A stretch of DNA of 64,000 nt from Geosiphon pyriformis (lineage: Eukaryota > Glomeromycota > Glomeromycetes > Archaeosporales > Geosiphonaceae), in the NCBI GenBank assembly GCA_016748015.1, contig JAAOMT010000282.1, positions 186,001-250,000 of the forward strand, written 5' to 3'. Below, piece after piece: positions 13,501 through 25,222 of the stretch; positions within the stretch are counted from its first letter, which is position 1, and each line of letters opens with the position of its first letter. Below the pieces are notes generated by a model that saw only the letters and a program-made list of their open reading frames with translations, searched no databases and was not told the DNA's origin. The position numbers and the translations under genes are program-made.

Positions 13501-15262
13501 TGTATTGACTAAAGCAATAGATTTAGTATTTGTCAATACACTATTTTATTTATAAGGCTTAAGAATTATTGATACTCACACTCTTCTCCAGGATGTAGAA
13601 ATCACACCCAATAACAAACATGAATTCAGCAGCTTTAAAAGAAAAGCCAGAACCTTTATACCACAGTATTTTCAGAGTTTATTAGGTATTCCCAACAATC
13701 CAGCAGCCTTTTCATCTAGCAGATTACCAACAACTAAGAACAATTCCTCCATATCAATCTCCTTCGTCAAACCAGAAAAAGCATTATCATCAACATAGTT
13801 TAAAGACATATACTGGCAAGACCAAAGATTGGGCTTCTGTGAAAGCATTGACCACTTTTTTGTTTACCCTTCCATAATCTCATTAACTTTAAGCTTGACC
13901 TCATTAGGCTCAATTACTAACTCATTATCTACTACTAAGTGATCCAAAACAATCTTGTGAAATGGATGTTTCAAAACACTTTTTATCATCCTTCTTTTGT
14001 CAGAACAGAAATTTTCCATATAATAGTCAATGGCCTTTTTAATAGCAGCATCTTCAGATACTTTTGATTCATAATATTTAGACTTCTAGTATTTTTTCTT
14101 CACAATTGACAAATGTTCTAACAACTTTGATGAACCAGTACCATTTAGAACCAATTCAGCAAACTTAGATGCTTTTCTATTATCAACAGCTGACCAAATC
14201 TTAACAAGTTGGTCAGATTCCAAAAGATCTCAGAACTAAAAGTTTTCACAATTCTTGAGATGAGCAGTTTTAGTTTGAAAAATTTTGAAGATTGTTTGTT
14301 TTTTGAGCAATTATATTCACTAAACCAATGTCTGAAAAATACCACATCAGCAGCATGCACTATGGTATTCCTCAATTTCTCCCATATTGGATCCAGATTA
14401 CTGTTGTTTTTCACATCTTGAAACCCATTTGAATTTGTCAGCAATCCAGCCAAAGAGAGCTTCTTAAAATATATCTATTGTGCCTTATTGGTATTCCCCA
14501 ACTTAAATTTCTATCAGTTCCTATTGGCTTGTTTGTGAACACTGTTAAGATAAGTGTCTAGAAGTCCATTCAAATCAATTGAAACTGAAATTGATTTATG
14601 ATCTGTATTAAAAAATTCTGATACATCATTGACAACATGCAATGCTACTGCAAATGCCAGATTACTACTCACAAAAATGAAGTCAATGACTTTTAAAGTG
14701 CCTTTAAAATTGCCCTAAGTAGGAGTTTTGACTAAAAAATATCCATAAAACAAGTTAACCAATCCTATATCTAAACAAAACTTGTAATTAGCACTCTTCT
14801 TAGACCCATTTTTATTAAAGTCTCCATTCAAAACAACAAAACTGCTAGAATTAATCATCTTAGCTATAAAAGAGTTGATCTCTAAGGCCAGCCCAAATTT
14901 AACTTCAGCAAATGTACCAGCATACAAACCCAAAAATGTAACTGAAAGTTTGTCTTTAAAGAAAAGCCAAACTGAAATAAAACGCCCAGGAACTTCTTCC
15001 ACTTTAAAAGCATGGCAAACTAAAAAATTGTTCATAATAATTGCCACCCCAGTCCCAAGAAAACCTTTATTCAAACCAGAAAAAAAATTTTGAACTTTCT
15101 TAAACTTATTCATAATCTATGGCCTAGTGCTAGACCTTAACTTTGTTTCTGTAATAAATGAGACCATATTTCCAGATTCTTTATGCCAACACACAACATC
15201 TTTCTGTTTGGCAGAGACATTGATACCTCAAACATTACATGTAGCAATCTTCCAAACTAAAT
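10581..15262 (-). pseudogene. L3 ORF2: EEP endonuclease, reverse transcriptase, RNase H, C-terminal finger
   Basis: Multifunctional LINE enzyme for target-primed reverse transcription. Endonuclease: 15250-14500, with NGDFN near 14830 and NTDHKS near 14600. RT: about 13950-12340, with a KxYDLV-like block near 13290, LNQGEVFS near 13140, and catalytic FVDDTIWV at about 12944-12970 (both Asp intact). RNase H: 12014-11490, with VYTDGSL, ELQA, YSDSQ and, after a frame break, KADELAS, so the acidic tetrad is conserved. C-terminal CCHC-like finger near 11130-11080 (C-L-L-Y for CLxC, D-H-V-F). The tail ends at a natural stop at 10581. Interruptions are in-frame stops such as Trp to TGA and several frameshifts. 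It is inactive but close to the ancestral sequence. Confidence 0.88.
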
Positions 15263-15265
15263 TAC

Positions 15266-17028
15266 TCATTGAGACAAAAAAGATTTCTGGAAACCTGAGC
15301 TGGCACACAACAGATCTAACTTCACCAAAACAGAACTAACAGATGCTTCAAGAGCCACCAATTTTGATTCAAAACTGCCAATCTTAGAAGTTAACACTCT
15401 TAAGCTACATAAGCTAAAAACTAAGGCATCACCAGCAACAAAAGAAGAGGATGCAAGACAAGTATCAAAAACATTTAAAGTCATATCCAAATCTACACTA
15501 GAATCTACAGCTGTAGAAAAAACTGAAATAGAAGACTGAAAAACAGAAGCTAAGGAGCTTTGTTGAAAGATGAGCATTAGGAGTACCAGTACAACACCAT
15601 TTAACCATTTCACAATGTCTGACACCTGATCAGACAAAAACTCAAGAGAGCATTCCAATGACAACAAACATGTATCCAAAGAAAAGTCTATTGAAGTAAG
15701 AGAGGAGTGTTTGCCACCAAAATCTGTACCAACAAGAGGGAAAAAGACCAGAACCAGCACCAGTAGAGTGATCATAAAAAGTGAGTGCTGTCAAGACCAT
15801 CTAAGCCCAAAACTTGCCACCAAAAGTGGCTAAACAAGAGATGAAAACGTTTTTTTTAGCATACAGTTTAGCCAGACAAAGGCAAATTTCCTCCAAAGCA
15901 GTTTTTTTAAATAGTTTGAACAATTTGAAAGTAGAAATATTGTGATATCACACTCCAAAGCAGAATGACCAAATTTCTCACAATGTTTACACTAAACCAA
16001 ATTCATTTTTGCCCAAAAAAGTTTAACATCATCAAATATTGGCTCAATACAATAAGCAGACTCCAGATTCTCTTCAAATTCAAAACCAACCACAGCACAA
16101 TAAATTCTATTGCCAGTTTTTACAGAGCAATTAATTACATATGTTCTCCCACCAGCCCTATCCAAAAGAGTGTCAAAATTATGTGCTGTTGTTTTTACTA
16201 GTAGAGTAAACAAAAATGCTCTAAACCAATCCCTAGAAGCCTAAGTCTCACAATCTCCCACAGCCATAGTCACACACACAGAGTCTTTCCCAATAAGGAA
16301 GAACCATCTAAATGCTAACTGCTCAGTCTGATCTAAATCAACAAATTTTACTACCACTTTTTGCCACATGCCAATTAATTGTACTTTGATCGACTTAATA
16401 TCACCAAACTTAGATACTGCAGCAATGATCATTTTCTTTGGTGTATCTATAAGAATTTTTTTGATCACCACAGCCTGATCTAAACAAATTTTGAGGAAGT
16501 AGTGGCCCTTCCAAAACCATTAACAGTTGAAAAAATTTTTCTAATTAACTGAGTTTTTGCCGTTGCTGATTTTTCTTCCATAGCTGAAAAATTAATATCC
16601 AAAGCAAACAACTTCTTAATTGACACTTCCACTAGAGTCTTTATGATCTTTGAATCAACTCACTTTCTTTTAAAAGAAATAGGGAAGCGAGAGAGAAGAA
16701 CCACATTATCATCATCCATACAGAAATTTGGAGAATCAAGCAGAAAACTAAAGACAGAACCAGTGTTAATTCACTTTGTCTTGGGTGTAGTAGCAGCTGA
16801 ATCTAAAAGAGATCCACTATTTACACCAGACATGTTAATATTTTTATCATCATCAGATAGACTTTCTATATTAGAATATATATTATCACTAGGCCCAGAT
16901 TTATTTAAGAAGATATCTTTTTCATCACCAAAGTGTTTGACATTACCAAGGACAACTTTCTTTTTCTGAGAAAAAGAACCATCAGCAGAACCATAAAAAG
17001 CACTCTTGAGTGCTTTCTTTTTAGACAT
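15266..17028 (-). pseudogene. L3 ORF1: gag-like protein with RRM and CCHC knuckle
   Basis: The start was chosen at ATG 17028, which opens with a basic MSKKKAL segment after a leader with stops. Order: Ser/Asp-rich N-terminus (17028-16640), an RRM-like domain (about 16471-16250, KKILID beta-1 and a KFVDLD core strand), and a second conserved block (16213-15992). A classic knuckle C-KH-C-EKFG-H-SALE-C follows near 15990-15950. The C-terminal region (15775-15266) has heptad-like Leu/Val spacing that suggests a coiled coil. The N-terminal part is in a different frame from the rest (one frameshift near 16500), and at least one stop precedes the knuckle. The role expected from the family is binding LINE RNA in a trimer or RNP. 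Confidence 0.82.
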
Positions 17029-17269
17029 GATGCTACTTGTAATAGTTTCCAAATTCACAAAAAATAGGTTATTATTAGGTAAAGAAATATTGATATAAAC
17101 TAGCAAGAAAAAAATAAAAAACTTCTTTTTCAGAAAATGTGCTTTTTGAGAATTTTTAGAGATAGGAGAGAAAGAAGTTTTTATTTTTATTTTTTTATTG
17201 CTTAACGAGTGAGATCCAAACACTACCTAGCACTATACATCAAAGAATTGATCTAAACTAGGTGTGAAT

Positions 17270-17308
17270 CATGTACTTTCTACATGTGACCAGCCACTCG
17301 GGCCGATC
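17270..17308 (-). other. L4 3'-UTR twin stem-loops
   Basis: Two adjacent hairpins on the minus strand. The first (17308-17288) has arms GATCGGCC and GGCTGGTC with loop CGAGT, and all eight positions pair counting two G-U. The second (17286-17270) is CATGTA, loop GAAAG, TACATG, a perfect 6-bp stem. They lie about 70-105 nt from the LINE 3' end. Stem-loops in this position are known to be the RT recognition site in 'stringent' LINEs; that role here is inference. Confidence 0.6.
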
Positions 17309-17317
17309 AGAACAATA

Positions 17318-17921
17318 CTACGCAGCTATATGAACCAACACTGATTCACCTATATCTGAAAAGAACAAGCAAGCCTTGTGAAAACCAAAATAAACACCTA
17401 AAGCACTAGTAATGCCAAGTAACCTAACCACTCCTGTAGAGAACCTCAAAGCCAAACCATGAACCAAGATGACGGTTGAACCATCTAGCAGGATCAGTCC
17501 ATTCTTCTCCATATATGCACGATGCTTAGCATGAATTGACCAGACATTCTCCCTGAAAGCAAGATCAAGAGAGCGCGCAAACTTGACAATCTCCAAAACA
17601 GCAACTTTGGGGTCGTGAAAGACGGAAACAGTCTCGCTAAACCATCCATTAAAAACAAAGCCCTTAAAAAGAGTCATAGACACAGAGGAATCAGAAACAC
17701 TGGATGACAACAGCTGCAATATACCCGAGGAAGAGTGAGAAGAGCCAGAAAGCGCCTTCCAGGACTCTACATGAGAATTCAACAACTGGTGCTAAACAGA
17801 CTCATCAACCTTGTAAGAGAACACATGATCCGACACCTCCATCTCATCACAATACAAGCATAACACACTAGGATAACGTTTATCATAGAGGCGCTTCCGA
17901 ACAGCAACCGGCAGCCAATGT
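17318..17921 (-). pseudogene. L4 ORF2 C-terminal region with CCHC-like finger
   Basis: Starts mid-protein at 17921 because of truncation. The finger reads K-R-Y-P-S-V-L-C-L-Y-C, then E-M-E-V-S-D-H-V-F-S-Y near 17890-17810, so the last ligand Cys is replaced by Tyr. One TAG stop at about 17795 interrupts it. From 17785 to 17318 the frame stays open for 155 codons to the natural end. This C-terminal extension (conserved W-S/V-x-KH-x-A-x-MEK-x-GL block) is shared by L2, L3 and L5. It has no function I can name. Confidence 0.75.
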
Positions 17922-18458
17922 TTTTATTTATAATTATATATAATTGTTAAACTTTATTAATACATAAAAAAAATAATAATAATTGTATTTTTATTTACAA
18001 TTTGCTATTATGTATTATTTATTTGATTTTAAAAATTAATAAATCAATTAACAAATTTATTAAAAAGTTATTTATTAATTTTATTAATATAAAAAATAAT
18101 ATTTTTTTATATAAAATTATATATTATTTAAGATTTTTCTGTTGTAATATAATTAAAATTGCTTTTAATACAATATTTATACTTTATATTTATAAAACTA
18201 ATATTTTTTGTTTGGATTTAAGTTATTAAAAGCAAAATATTTAATAATATTATTAAATAATTTATAATTATATTTATTAATATTTTTTAGTTTTAAATAA
18301 TTGTTTATATATAATAAAAAAGCAGTTTATTAATTAAATTGTTGCTTTTTATGTCAATCTTCTAATACAAATTTTTTACAAGCATTATATTTATTTTTCT
18401 AATTATATTTAAAGATAATACAAGTACTATTAATAACAGAATATTATTTTACAACTAT
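17922..18458. other. AT-rich spacer
   Basis: Almost pure A/T with runs of TTTATTAAT words. A 75-codon open stretch at 18002-18229 encodes only Ile/Asn/Lys/Phe-rich sequence, as expected by chance from composition. No feature is supported. Confidence 0.6.
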
Positions 18459-19421
18459 TGTTAGTAAAGGTTTTTGGTTTTTTTTTTGAATATTGTTATT
18501 GTTATTTTGCTGTTAATTTTTAATTATTAAAAGCTAGTAAATTTTTGATAACTGAATTTATCTTCAAATTATTTCTTATAATTTGAACTATTAGACTTAT
18601 AAATAAAGTAGCTAATTCTATACTAGTTACTTATATAATTATTTTATGATAAAAGTTAATTTTTTTTTAAAAAATACTTGTCTGGAAGTTTACTAAAATA
18701 TAGTTATTTTGCTGTAAAAGTCATCTTTTTACAAAAATTTTGTCTGTAAACTATCTTAATAATAATAATAAGAAAAAAAATATAAAAGAAAAAAAATTTT
18801 ATTAAAAGAATTGTTTTTTTGTTTAGACTTGAAATTACTAACAAATTATTAAAATTAATAATTATTTAATTTCAAAACATTAGTTGAAATTTGGAAAATT
18901 TTAAGTATAAATAATTTAAAAATTTTGGTTTTCAAAGTTTTTAATTTTTAATACTTATTGTAAAGATATATAAAAATTAATTGATTTAAATTAAAATTAA
19001 TAATTTTAATGTAAAATATATTTTTTTGAAAAGAAAAACTCTTTTTTATACAACTTACTATAGTACTTGTTTATAAACTTAAAGTTTTTTTTTGCTATAA
19101 ATTTAATAAATTAAAGATATATTTTAACAAACTATAAGTTATTTTTATAAACTATAAATAATTTTGGTAAACTATTAAGATATTTCACAAATTTCTGCAA
19201 ATTTCAGAGAATTCTTGAATATTATAAAGTTTGATATATTGTATAATTTAATTATCATAATTTGTGTATTATACAAATTAAATTATTAATTAAATAGTAA
19301 TATTTAATAATTTAGTTAAATAATAAATAATAATTGAAATGATAATAATATATACTAATTATTATTAAAAATTATAAAAGTAATTTTATGTTAATTAATA
19401 ACTAAAATTCTACTAATAATA
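18459..19421 (-). repeat. G1 3' LTR (decayed)
   Basis: Read on the minus strand it begins TATTATTAGTAG, aligned with TGTTACCAGTAG of the G2-family LTRs, and ends CTAACA, aligned with GTAACA. Internal landmarks match: the GTAGAATTTTAG start block, the TTGTATAAAAAAGAG promoter word, the ACAAGTACTATAG block, and the 'acttccagacaag' block of U5. It is about 963 bp, like the 959-1013 bp of the other three copies. Confidence 0.75.
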
Positions 19422-19479
19422 TAAATTTTTTTTCAAGTCTGAACTTTATTGAAGTTTAAGTATTATCTATAATATAATC

Positions 19480-20050
19480 ATTCAGTATTATTAAAGTAAT
19501 TTAATTTGAAAATTGTTGAAATTTTAATTCTGTAAACTTGCTAATGTATTATATTTTTATTGGTTAAAGTATTAAATTTTGTAGAATGCTTTCACAAGTA
19601 TTAAATAAGTTATAAAATTTAAAAACTGTTCTGAGTTTATAATAAATATTTATTGATCTAATTACTGTAAATTTGTTGTAAATTTGTTTTTATATGGCTT
19701 TAAAAGTAAGATTAGTTGTTTTGAGTTTTAGTTTTTATTGGTAAAATAATTTTTTAATTTAAAAGTATCAATAAATAAGAGTATATTTATTGTTTTTATT
19801 AAAACACATTTGAAGTTTTTGTTATATTGTGGTATTTGGAGAAATGTTTATAGAGTTAAACTGGCAAGTTTTTTTAAAGCTTGCTTTAAAAGTTCTGATA
19901 AATAACTTTCAGAATAATTTTTGGTGTTTTTTTTATAAAAATAATAATTCTGAGAATTATTTACTATTGAAATTATAGTTTTTTTTTAAATGTAATTAAT
20001 TTAACTTTTATTAATTATTATAGAAAAATTAAAAAGTATTTTTAATATTA
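19480..20050 (-). pseudogene. G1 ORF3 remnant (downstream of integrase)
   Basis: Aligns by eye with G2 33453-34020. For example, the minus-strand complement of 19812-19755 matches G2 33680-33745, and that of 19640-19545 matches G2 33855-33950. No frame survives. Its presence shows that ORF3 was already part of the family before G1 and G2 diverged and is not a chance open frame in G2. Confidence 0.6.
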
Positions 20051-20264
20051 TTATTAATTTTTAAAATATTTGTTAAATGTTTTGTGAAATAAATATTATA
20101 AAATTAAAAAAAATATATTAAAATTTGGTAAAAATAAAATAAAAAATAAAATTATATTTGGAATTAGAGTTTTATATATTTTTAGTTTAAATATTTTTAA
20201 TAATTATTTTATTATTTTTGATTAATAATTTTTGTATTATATTTGAATAAATATTAAAATAAAT

Positions 20265-21410
20265 TAAATGTTCAAGTTTAATTATTGTTTTATTGCAATT
20301 ACTAGTTTTAAATTTCAAGAAATATGTTTAGAATTAATTAAAAAAGAATATATACTGATTTGTGAAATTAATAGTTTGGAATTGGTTTTAAAATAATAGT
20401 GTTTTAATTAATTTTTATGTATAATTTTTGTTAGAATTTTGTTATTAAGTCTTAGTTTGTATAATCTATTATTTAGAGTTTTATAAATATAAAAAAGTAT
20501 ATTCTATTTATGATTAAATTTTTCAGTTTATTGTTTTTTAATTTTAATTTTATGTAAAAAAACTTTATTTCTAATTTTGAATTCCTTAGTAGCAAATAAT
20601 AATTTGTTATTATATCATTTTTTTTATTAAACTTAGAAATATTTAATATGAATGGTTAGAATTTGTTGTTTTTTTTTCAAAATACTAAGAAAAGTATAGT
20701 CTTTTTATTAAAATTTTTTTTAAAAATTTTTTTCTGTAATTAGTTGTATTGAGTATATTTCTATTGTGAAAATAATTGATAATATTGCTGTTTTTTTATA
20801 AGTAAAATCAAATAATATGTGTTTTATGATATCTTATTTTAGTATTCTATAAACTAATAACACTAATAAAATAAAGATATTCTATTTTTGCTCAAAATTG
20901 GTTAAGACTTTGGCTAATAATTTACATAATATTTAGTTAAATTGTTTTACAAATCTATTTGTTTGTAAGTAATAGAATAATAATAGTAATCTTTCAATAT
21001 TGAACTATTCACAAATTTTTTATATCAAGTTGTTTACAAAATGTGTTTTTTGATTAGATAAAAGTTTAATTAGGTATTTATGTCTATAAATAATATTTTT
21101 GTTGATGAAATTGTTATTAATTTTGTATCTGCTCTTTAAATAGCTCTGGTTTTAGCCATTTAGTAAGATAATTTACTGTAATTGTAATATAATAATTTTC
21201 TTAAATGGTAATTAATAATGGTCTAACTAAATCAATTTCTATTCTGTCAAAGAGTTGTTTAACTTTAATTAGATTTAAAAACTTAATAAGATGAGTTTTT
21301 TCTTTTTTTTGACAATTATTACATAATTTTATGTATTATTCAATGTTTTTTTGTATGTGAAGTAAAAAATAATGTATTAATATTTTTTGAATTGTACTAT
21401 TTTTTTTAAG
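20265..21410 (-). pseudogene. pol: G1 integrase remnant
   Basis: The stretch 21125-21175 aligns with the integrase core around the G2 'AIQRAD' block, and 20560-20600 with the C-terminal 'EFKVGNKV' block. The region 20400-20270 aligns with the G2 tail at 33085-33240. No catalytic residue can be read because all frames are closed. Confidence 0.6.
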
Positions 21411-22900
21411 TATATTAATAATAGATTAGTGTATATATTATAAAAAATGATTTTTTTTTCGTTTTTTTGTACTAATTTAAGTAAATTAATTAGGTTTCTA
21501 TAATTTTAATAATAAATTTTGTTGTAATAAAAAAAGTATTGTTTTGATTGATATTCTAATTAATATTTTTTAATTGGAGACCAATTTTTTAATATGATAA
21601 AAGTCTTTAAATAATTTTAATGTTGTTGTAGTTTTCAGAATATATTGTTTGTTGTTATTAAACTGGTAAATAATAATAGAGTTGGTTTTTGTGTTAATCT
21701 TATCTTATTTTTAAAAGTCTATTAATATTGGTATGTAATTTTTTAGGTTTATAGTAAACAATATATTTGTAATTAGCTAAGAAATCAGTCTATTAAAATT
21801 GTTTAACACTAAGTTCAAATTTTTTTTCGTTAAGCTATTTAAGACCAATATTATTTGTAATAATGTTAATTTTTTTTTTCTTGTAAGTATTGTTTAAAGT
21901 ATTTAAGAATCTATTAATATTTAATATCTTTATTGATTAAATAATTAAGTGATTTGGTAAATTTTAATGAATTTTTAATAATAAAAGACTAATTCTATGA
22001 ATTTTTTTAATTTAATAGTATTGTAAAGAATTTGTTTTTTACAGTGCTAATAGTTTTTGGATTGGGTTAAATTCTATCTTTGCTAACAATATGTTCAAAG
22101 AAAATTAAACTTGTTTTTTTAAAGTAGTATTTCTTAATATTTAGTTTTAATTCTGCTTTTTGTAATTATTAAAAAACTTTTTGCAAATAAATCAAATAAG
22201 CTTTAAAAGTTAAAGAATATATATTAGTATTATTAAGATAAATAATTATAGATTGTCATAAAAGTTTTTTATATACAACATTCATAAATTACTAAAATGT
22301 TGCTGATGTATTATAAAGTTTAAAAGACATAATATTAAATATCTAGTTTTTTTCTTAAGTAATAAAGACTGTTTTGGGTCGGTTTTTTAGATCTATTTCA
22401 ACTTATTAGTATTTGCTTTCTAAGTTTAAAGTTAAAAAAAACTTGGCTTTTCTTAGAGCATTTAGCATGTTGTTAATTTTGAATAAAAAGTATGTATTTC
22501 TAATTGTAACACTATTCAGTTGACAATAGTTAACACAAAATCAAATTTTTTCATTTTTTTTTTAACAAAAACTACTGGTAAAGTTCAAAAATTTCTGAAT
22601 AACTGAATAAAATTATTATTGAGCATTTATTGTACTTTTTTTTAATAAATTAATGACCAATTGGTAGGATTTGGTAAGCTTGTTATTGTTTTAATAAACC
22701 ATCTTTTGTATAAATTTAATGTTAAACAATATGAGTTTTTCTTAAATTATTGTTGTTTTTGGCAAATATATTAGTATATTTAGTAATTAATTGCTTTAAT
22801 TGTTTTTGTTATTAGAGTTTTAAAAGACTTATGTTAATTTTTGCTAATTTTTTTCAACTAAATAATAGTTTTTGGTGTTTGAAATAATGTTTAGATTTGG
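21411..22900 (-). pseudogene. pol: G1 reverse transcriptase and RNase H remnant
   Basis: The complement of 22255-22320 matches the G2 RT segment encoding MPFGLYNAPATFQQL. That of 22080-22115 matches the FGHIVSK block, and that of 22505-22555 the FCVDYRQLN block. Transitions have removed the open frame. Confidence 0.6.
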
Positions 22901-22979
22901 AAAAAGGATGTATCTTACAATTTTGATAAAATTAAAAACAATTTAAAGAGTTTTTTTGAAAAATAGTATTATATATAAT

Positions 22980-24218
22980 TCTAATTTTCAATTTATTTAA
23001 TAAAATAATAAAATAATTATTGGGATTATAGAATATAACTTGGAAGTTTTTCATTTTCTTAAGAATATAAATGTTTAAAATTAAACTTTTATACTTTAAA
23101 CAGATTTGTTTGTTTGATTCAAATATTTATTATATAATAATAAATTTTGGACAAATGTAAATTTTTTGATGTTTTCTAAAGAGTAAAATAGTAATTGGTT
23201 GTAGAAATTAGAAAGTTTGATAAAATTTATTCTGTATATTAAGAACTATGTTGACTGGAATTGTAAATTGTTTAATAAAATCAAAACTTTTAATTTTTCT
23301 GTTACTTTTGTCTAATTTTTTTCTGTAATTAGCTAATTATAAACCCAAAATATTGATTAAGAGTAGATATATAGCTTGAACAATCTTTTTAACATGTTTA
23401 ATTGTAAATAATTTTTTAGTTTTATTCAATAAAATAATTGTAATAACTTTAATATATCTTGTATTTATAACTTTTTTTTCAAGCATTAATTTTTTTGTTA
23501 ACTAAGAATGATCGGAACTATTGCTTCAAAAAAAATTTTAAAAGCTATTCTAAGATTGATTTTTGTAAGTGATTTAAGTTGAAAAATCAAAGTATCTTTA
23601 TCAAAATATTGTAAATTATTTTTTGTATCAATTTTATGAGTTTTTTTTTGATTTAATTCTTTGTTTTTTGTTGTTAAAGTATCTGAGTTGTATGACAGAC
23701 TGATTTTTAATAAAATAAATTAGGATTGTTGCAATTTTTTTTTTTGGTTTAAGTTTTTTAAATTTGTTCTTATATTTGTTATTTTTATTGGACAAAAAAA
23801 TACTAAATATATAATATTCTAAATATTATTGGTTATTGTAAGACATAACATATTTTTTATATAATCAAATGTTTATTTGTCTTAATCATTAAATTTGGAC
23901 TTTTTTGATTGGGTAGACATAACTTGTAATTTGGTGGTAAGTTTTTATTTTATTTTTATAATCAAATCTAGCTAATTTTGCTTTTTTTATCTGGCAAATA
24001 TCTTTTTGAGTTTTTCTATTAATTAAAATTATGACCAGTTTATAAATTATTTTCATATTATGTAAGTAATAGTATAATTTGTTAAAAGTACTATTATATA
24101 TTGCATTAAAAAGTTTTTCTTGTTTGACTTTTTCAAAAATCAATAAAGCATATTAACAAGTTTAGTTGTGTATTCTTCTTTTTATTGCAACATAAATCCA
24201 GTTGTATTTTTTAGACAA
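22980..24218 (-). pseudogene. pol: G1 dUTPase and Cys-rich region remnant
   Basis: The complement of 23590-23665 matches G2 28590-28670 (dUTPase motif I and following strand). That of 23830-23880 matches the second Cys-rich module, and that of 23890-24170 the inter-module region (84 codons stay open at 24143-23889, encoding TYHQI and FDYK blocks as in G2). The alignment runs to the first base of the G2 LTR. Confidence 0.6.
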
Positions 24219-25177
24219 TGTTACCAGTAGAATTTAAGCTAGTAAATAGCATGAAATACTCTTATTAATTAGCATATATTATTATCATTTCGATTATCAC
24301 TTATTATTTAATCAAATTATCAAATATCATTACTTAATTAATAATCCGATTTGTACTATAGAAATTAAGATGATCAAATTACACAATACCCTGAACCATT
24401 TAACATAGTCAAAATTCGCCGAAATTAATGAAAATTGGCCGAAATAATCAATAGTTTAGTGAAATAAACTTGTAGTTTGCTAAAATGTATCTTTAGTTCG
24501 CCCAAATTGTAGCAAAGAAAAAAGTGCAAGTTCAAAGACTAGTACTACAACAAGTTGTATAAAAGAAGAGCTTTTCTTTTCAAAAAAATATATCTTCTAA
24601 TAGTATCTTACTATAGTATCTTACTTTAAATATCTTAATTAAAACAAATCATCTTTTACAAAATCAAATAAAAATTAAATATTCGAAAACCAAATTCTTA
24701 AATTATTATACTTGAAATTCCCTCAACACAACTAACGTTTTGAAATTGATTAGCTACCAATTTCAATAATCTGTTAGTAATTCCAGACCTGGATAGAAAA
24801 CGTTTCCCTTGATAAAATTCTATTTCTTTTACATTTCTTTTATTTTTTTTTTCTTTTTCTTATTATAATCATTAGGGTAGCCTACAGACAAGATTCCTGT
24901 AGAAGAGTTGACTTTCACAGCAAAGTAACTACACATTTTAGTGAGCTTCCAGATAAGCAATTCCTGGGAAAGATTTGACGTTTACTACAATATAACTATA
25001 TAAAATAACTGGCATGGAATTGGCCATTCTACTTATAAGCCCAGCAATTCAAATTATAGGAGATAATTTGAAAATAAATTCAGTTATTAGAGGTTCAACT
25101 ACTTCTAGAAAACGTGAATTTACAACAAACAGACATTAACAGCATTTAAGAAAAAAGACCAAAAACATCTGGTAACA
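24219..25177 (+). repeat. G2 5' LTR
   Basis: Bounded by the inverted termini TGTTAC at 24219 and GTAACA at 25172-25177. Three relatives in the window (18459-19421 minus, 31325-32294, 34834-35846) share the whole length. U3 carries an ATTCGCCGAAAT-type repeat near 24415-24440, and a TATAAAAG box lies at 24558. It is 959 bp. Confidence 0.9.
24558..24565 (+). promoter_or_regulatory. TATA box of G2 5' LTR
   Basis: TATAAAAG within the word ACAAGTTGTATAAAAGAAGAG, conserved at the same place in the solo LTRs at 31697 and 35247. Probably the RNA polymerase II core promoter marking the U3/R border about 30 bp downstream. Confidence 0.6.
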
Positions 25178-25195
25178 TTTGGTGCTCTCTCATGG
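25178..25195 (+). other. G2 primer-binding site region
   Basis: TTTGGTGCTCTCTCATGG directly after the LTR. The TGGTGCTC core is shared with G3, G4 and G5. Its complement would be a tRNA 3' end of the form GAGCACCA. I cannot assign the tRNA. Confidence 0.6.
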
Positions 25196-25222
25196 AAATA
25201 ACACAGCAACAACACATTCAAA

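Larger units (their letters stand above)
10464..17195 (-). mobile_element. L3: near-full-length LINE, moderately decayed
   Basis: The most informative LINE copy. The 3' end (minus strand) is ACTCATTAA at 10464, followed by a (TAA)n tail. ORF2 runs from about 15262 to 10581 and ORF1 from 17028 to 15266, with only about 4 nt apparent between them. The 5' end lies near 17180-17195, directly against the A-rich tail of L4, giving a head-to-tail pair. Length is about 6.7 kb. The RT catalytic FVDD and the CCHC of ORF1 are intact, but stops and frameshifts break both ORFs. Confidence 0.88.
17202..17921 (-). mobile_element. L4: 5'-truncated LINE 3' end, relatively young
   Basis: The 3' end box ACTCGTTAA at 17202 is followed (minus strand) by a tail with AATAAAAAAATAAAA-type sequence. 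The element is cut at 17921, where AT-rich DNA starts, typical of 5' truncation in target-primed reverse transcription. Base composition is visibly less AT-rich than in L2 and L3 and CpG dinucleotides persist, so this copy has suffered less transition decay. L3 begins immediately downstream of its tail. Confidence 0.85.
18459..24218 (-). mobile_element. G1: nearly erased Ty3/gypsy element (same family as G2)
   Basis: Minus-strand copy recognisable only by alignment with G2. Segments follow G2 collinearly from right to left: Cys-rich region, dUTPase, RT, RNase H, integrase, ORF3 and a 3' LTR. Most C and G positions of G2 are T and A here, yet long stretches align with few gaps. The right end stops exactly where the G2 5' LTR begins (24219), so the gag and 5' LTR of G1 are missing. 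It was split by the G2 insertion and/or lost in a deletion. Confidence 0.8.

Noticed and set aside
18002-18229. 75-codon open frame in AT-rich DNA
   Set aside because: Ile/Asn/Phe/Lys-only composition, no homologue in the other copies, and expected by chance where stops are sparse in this frame.
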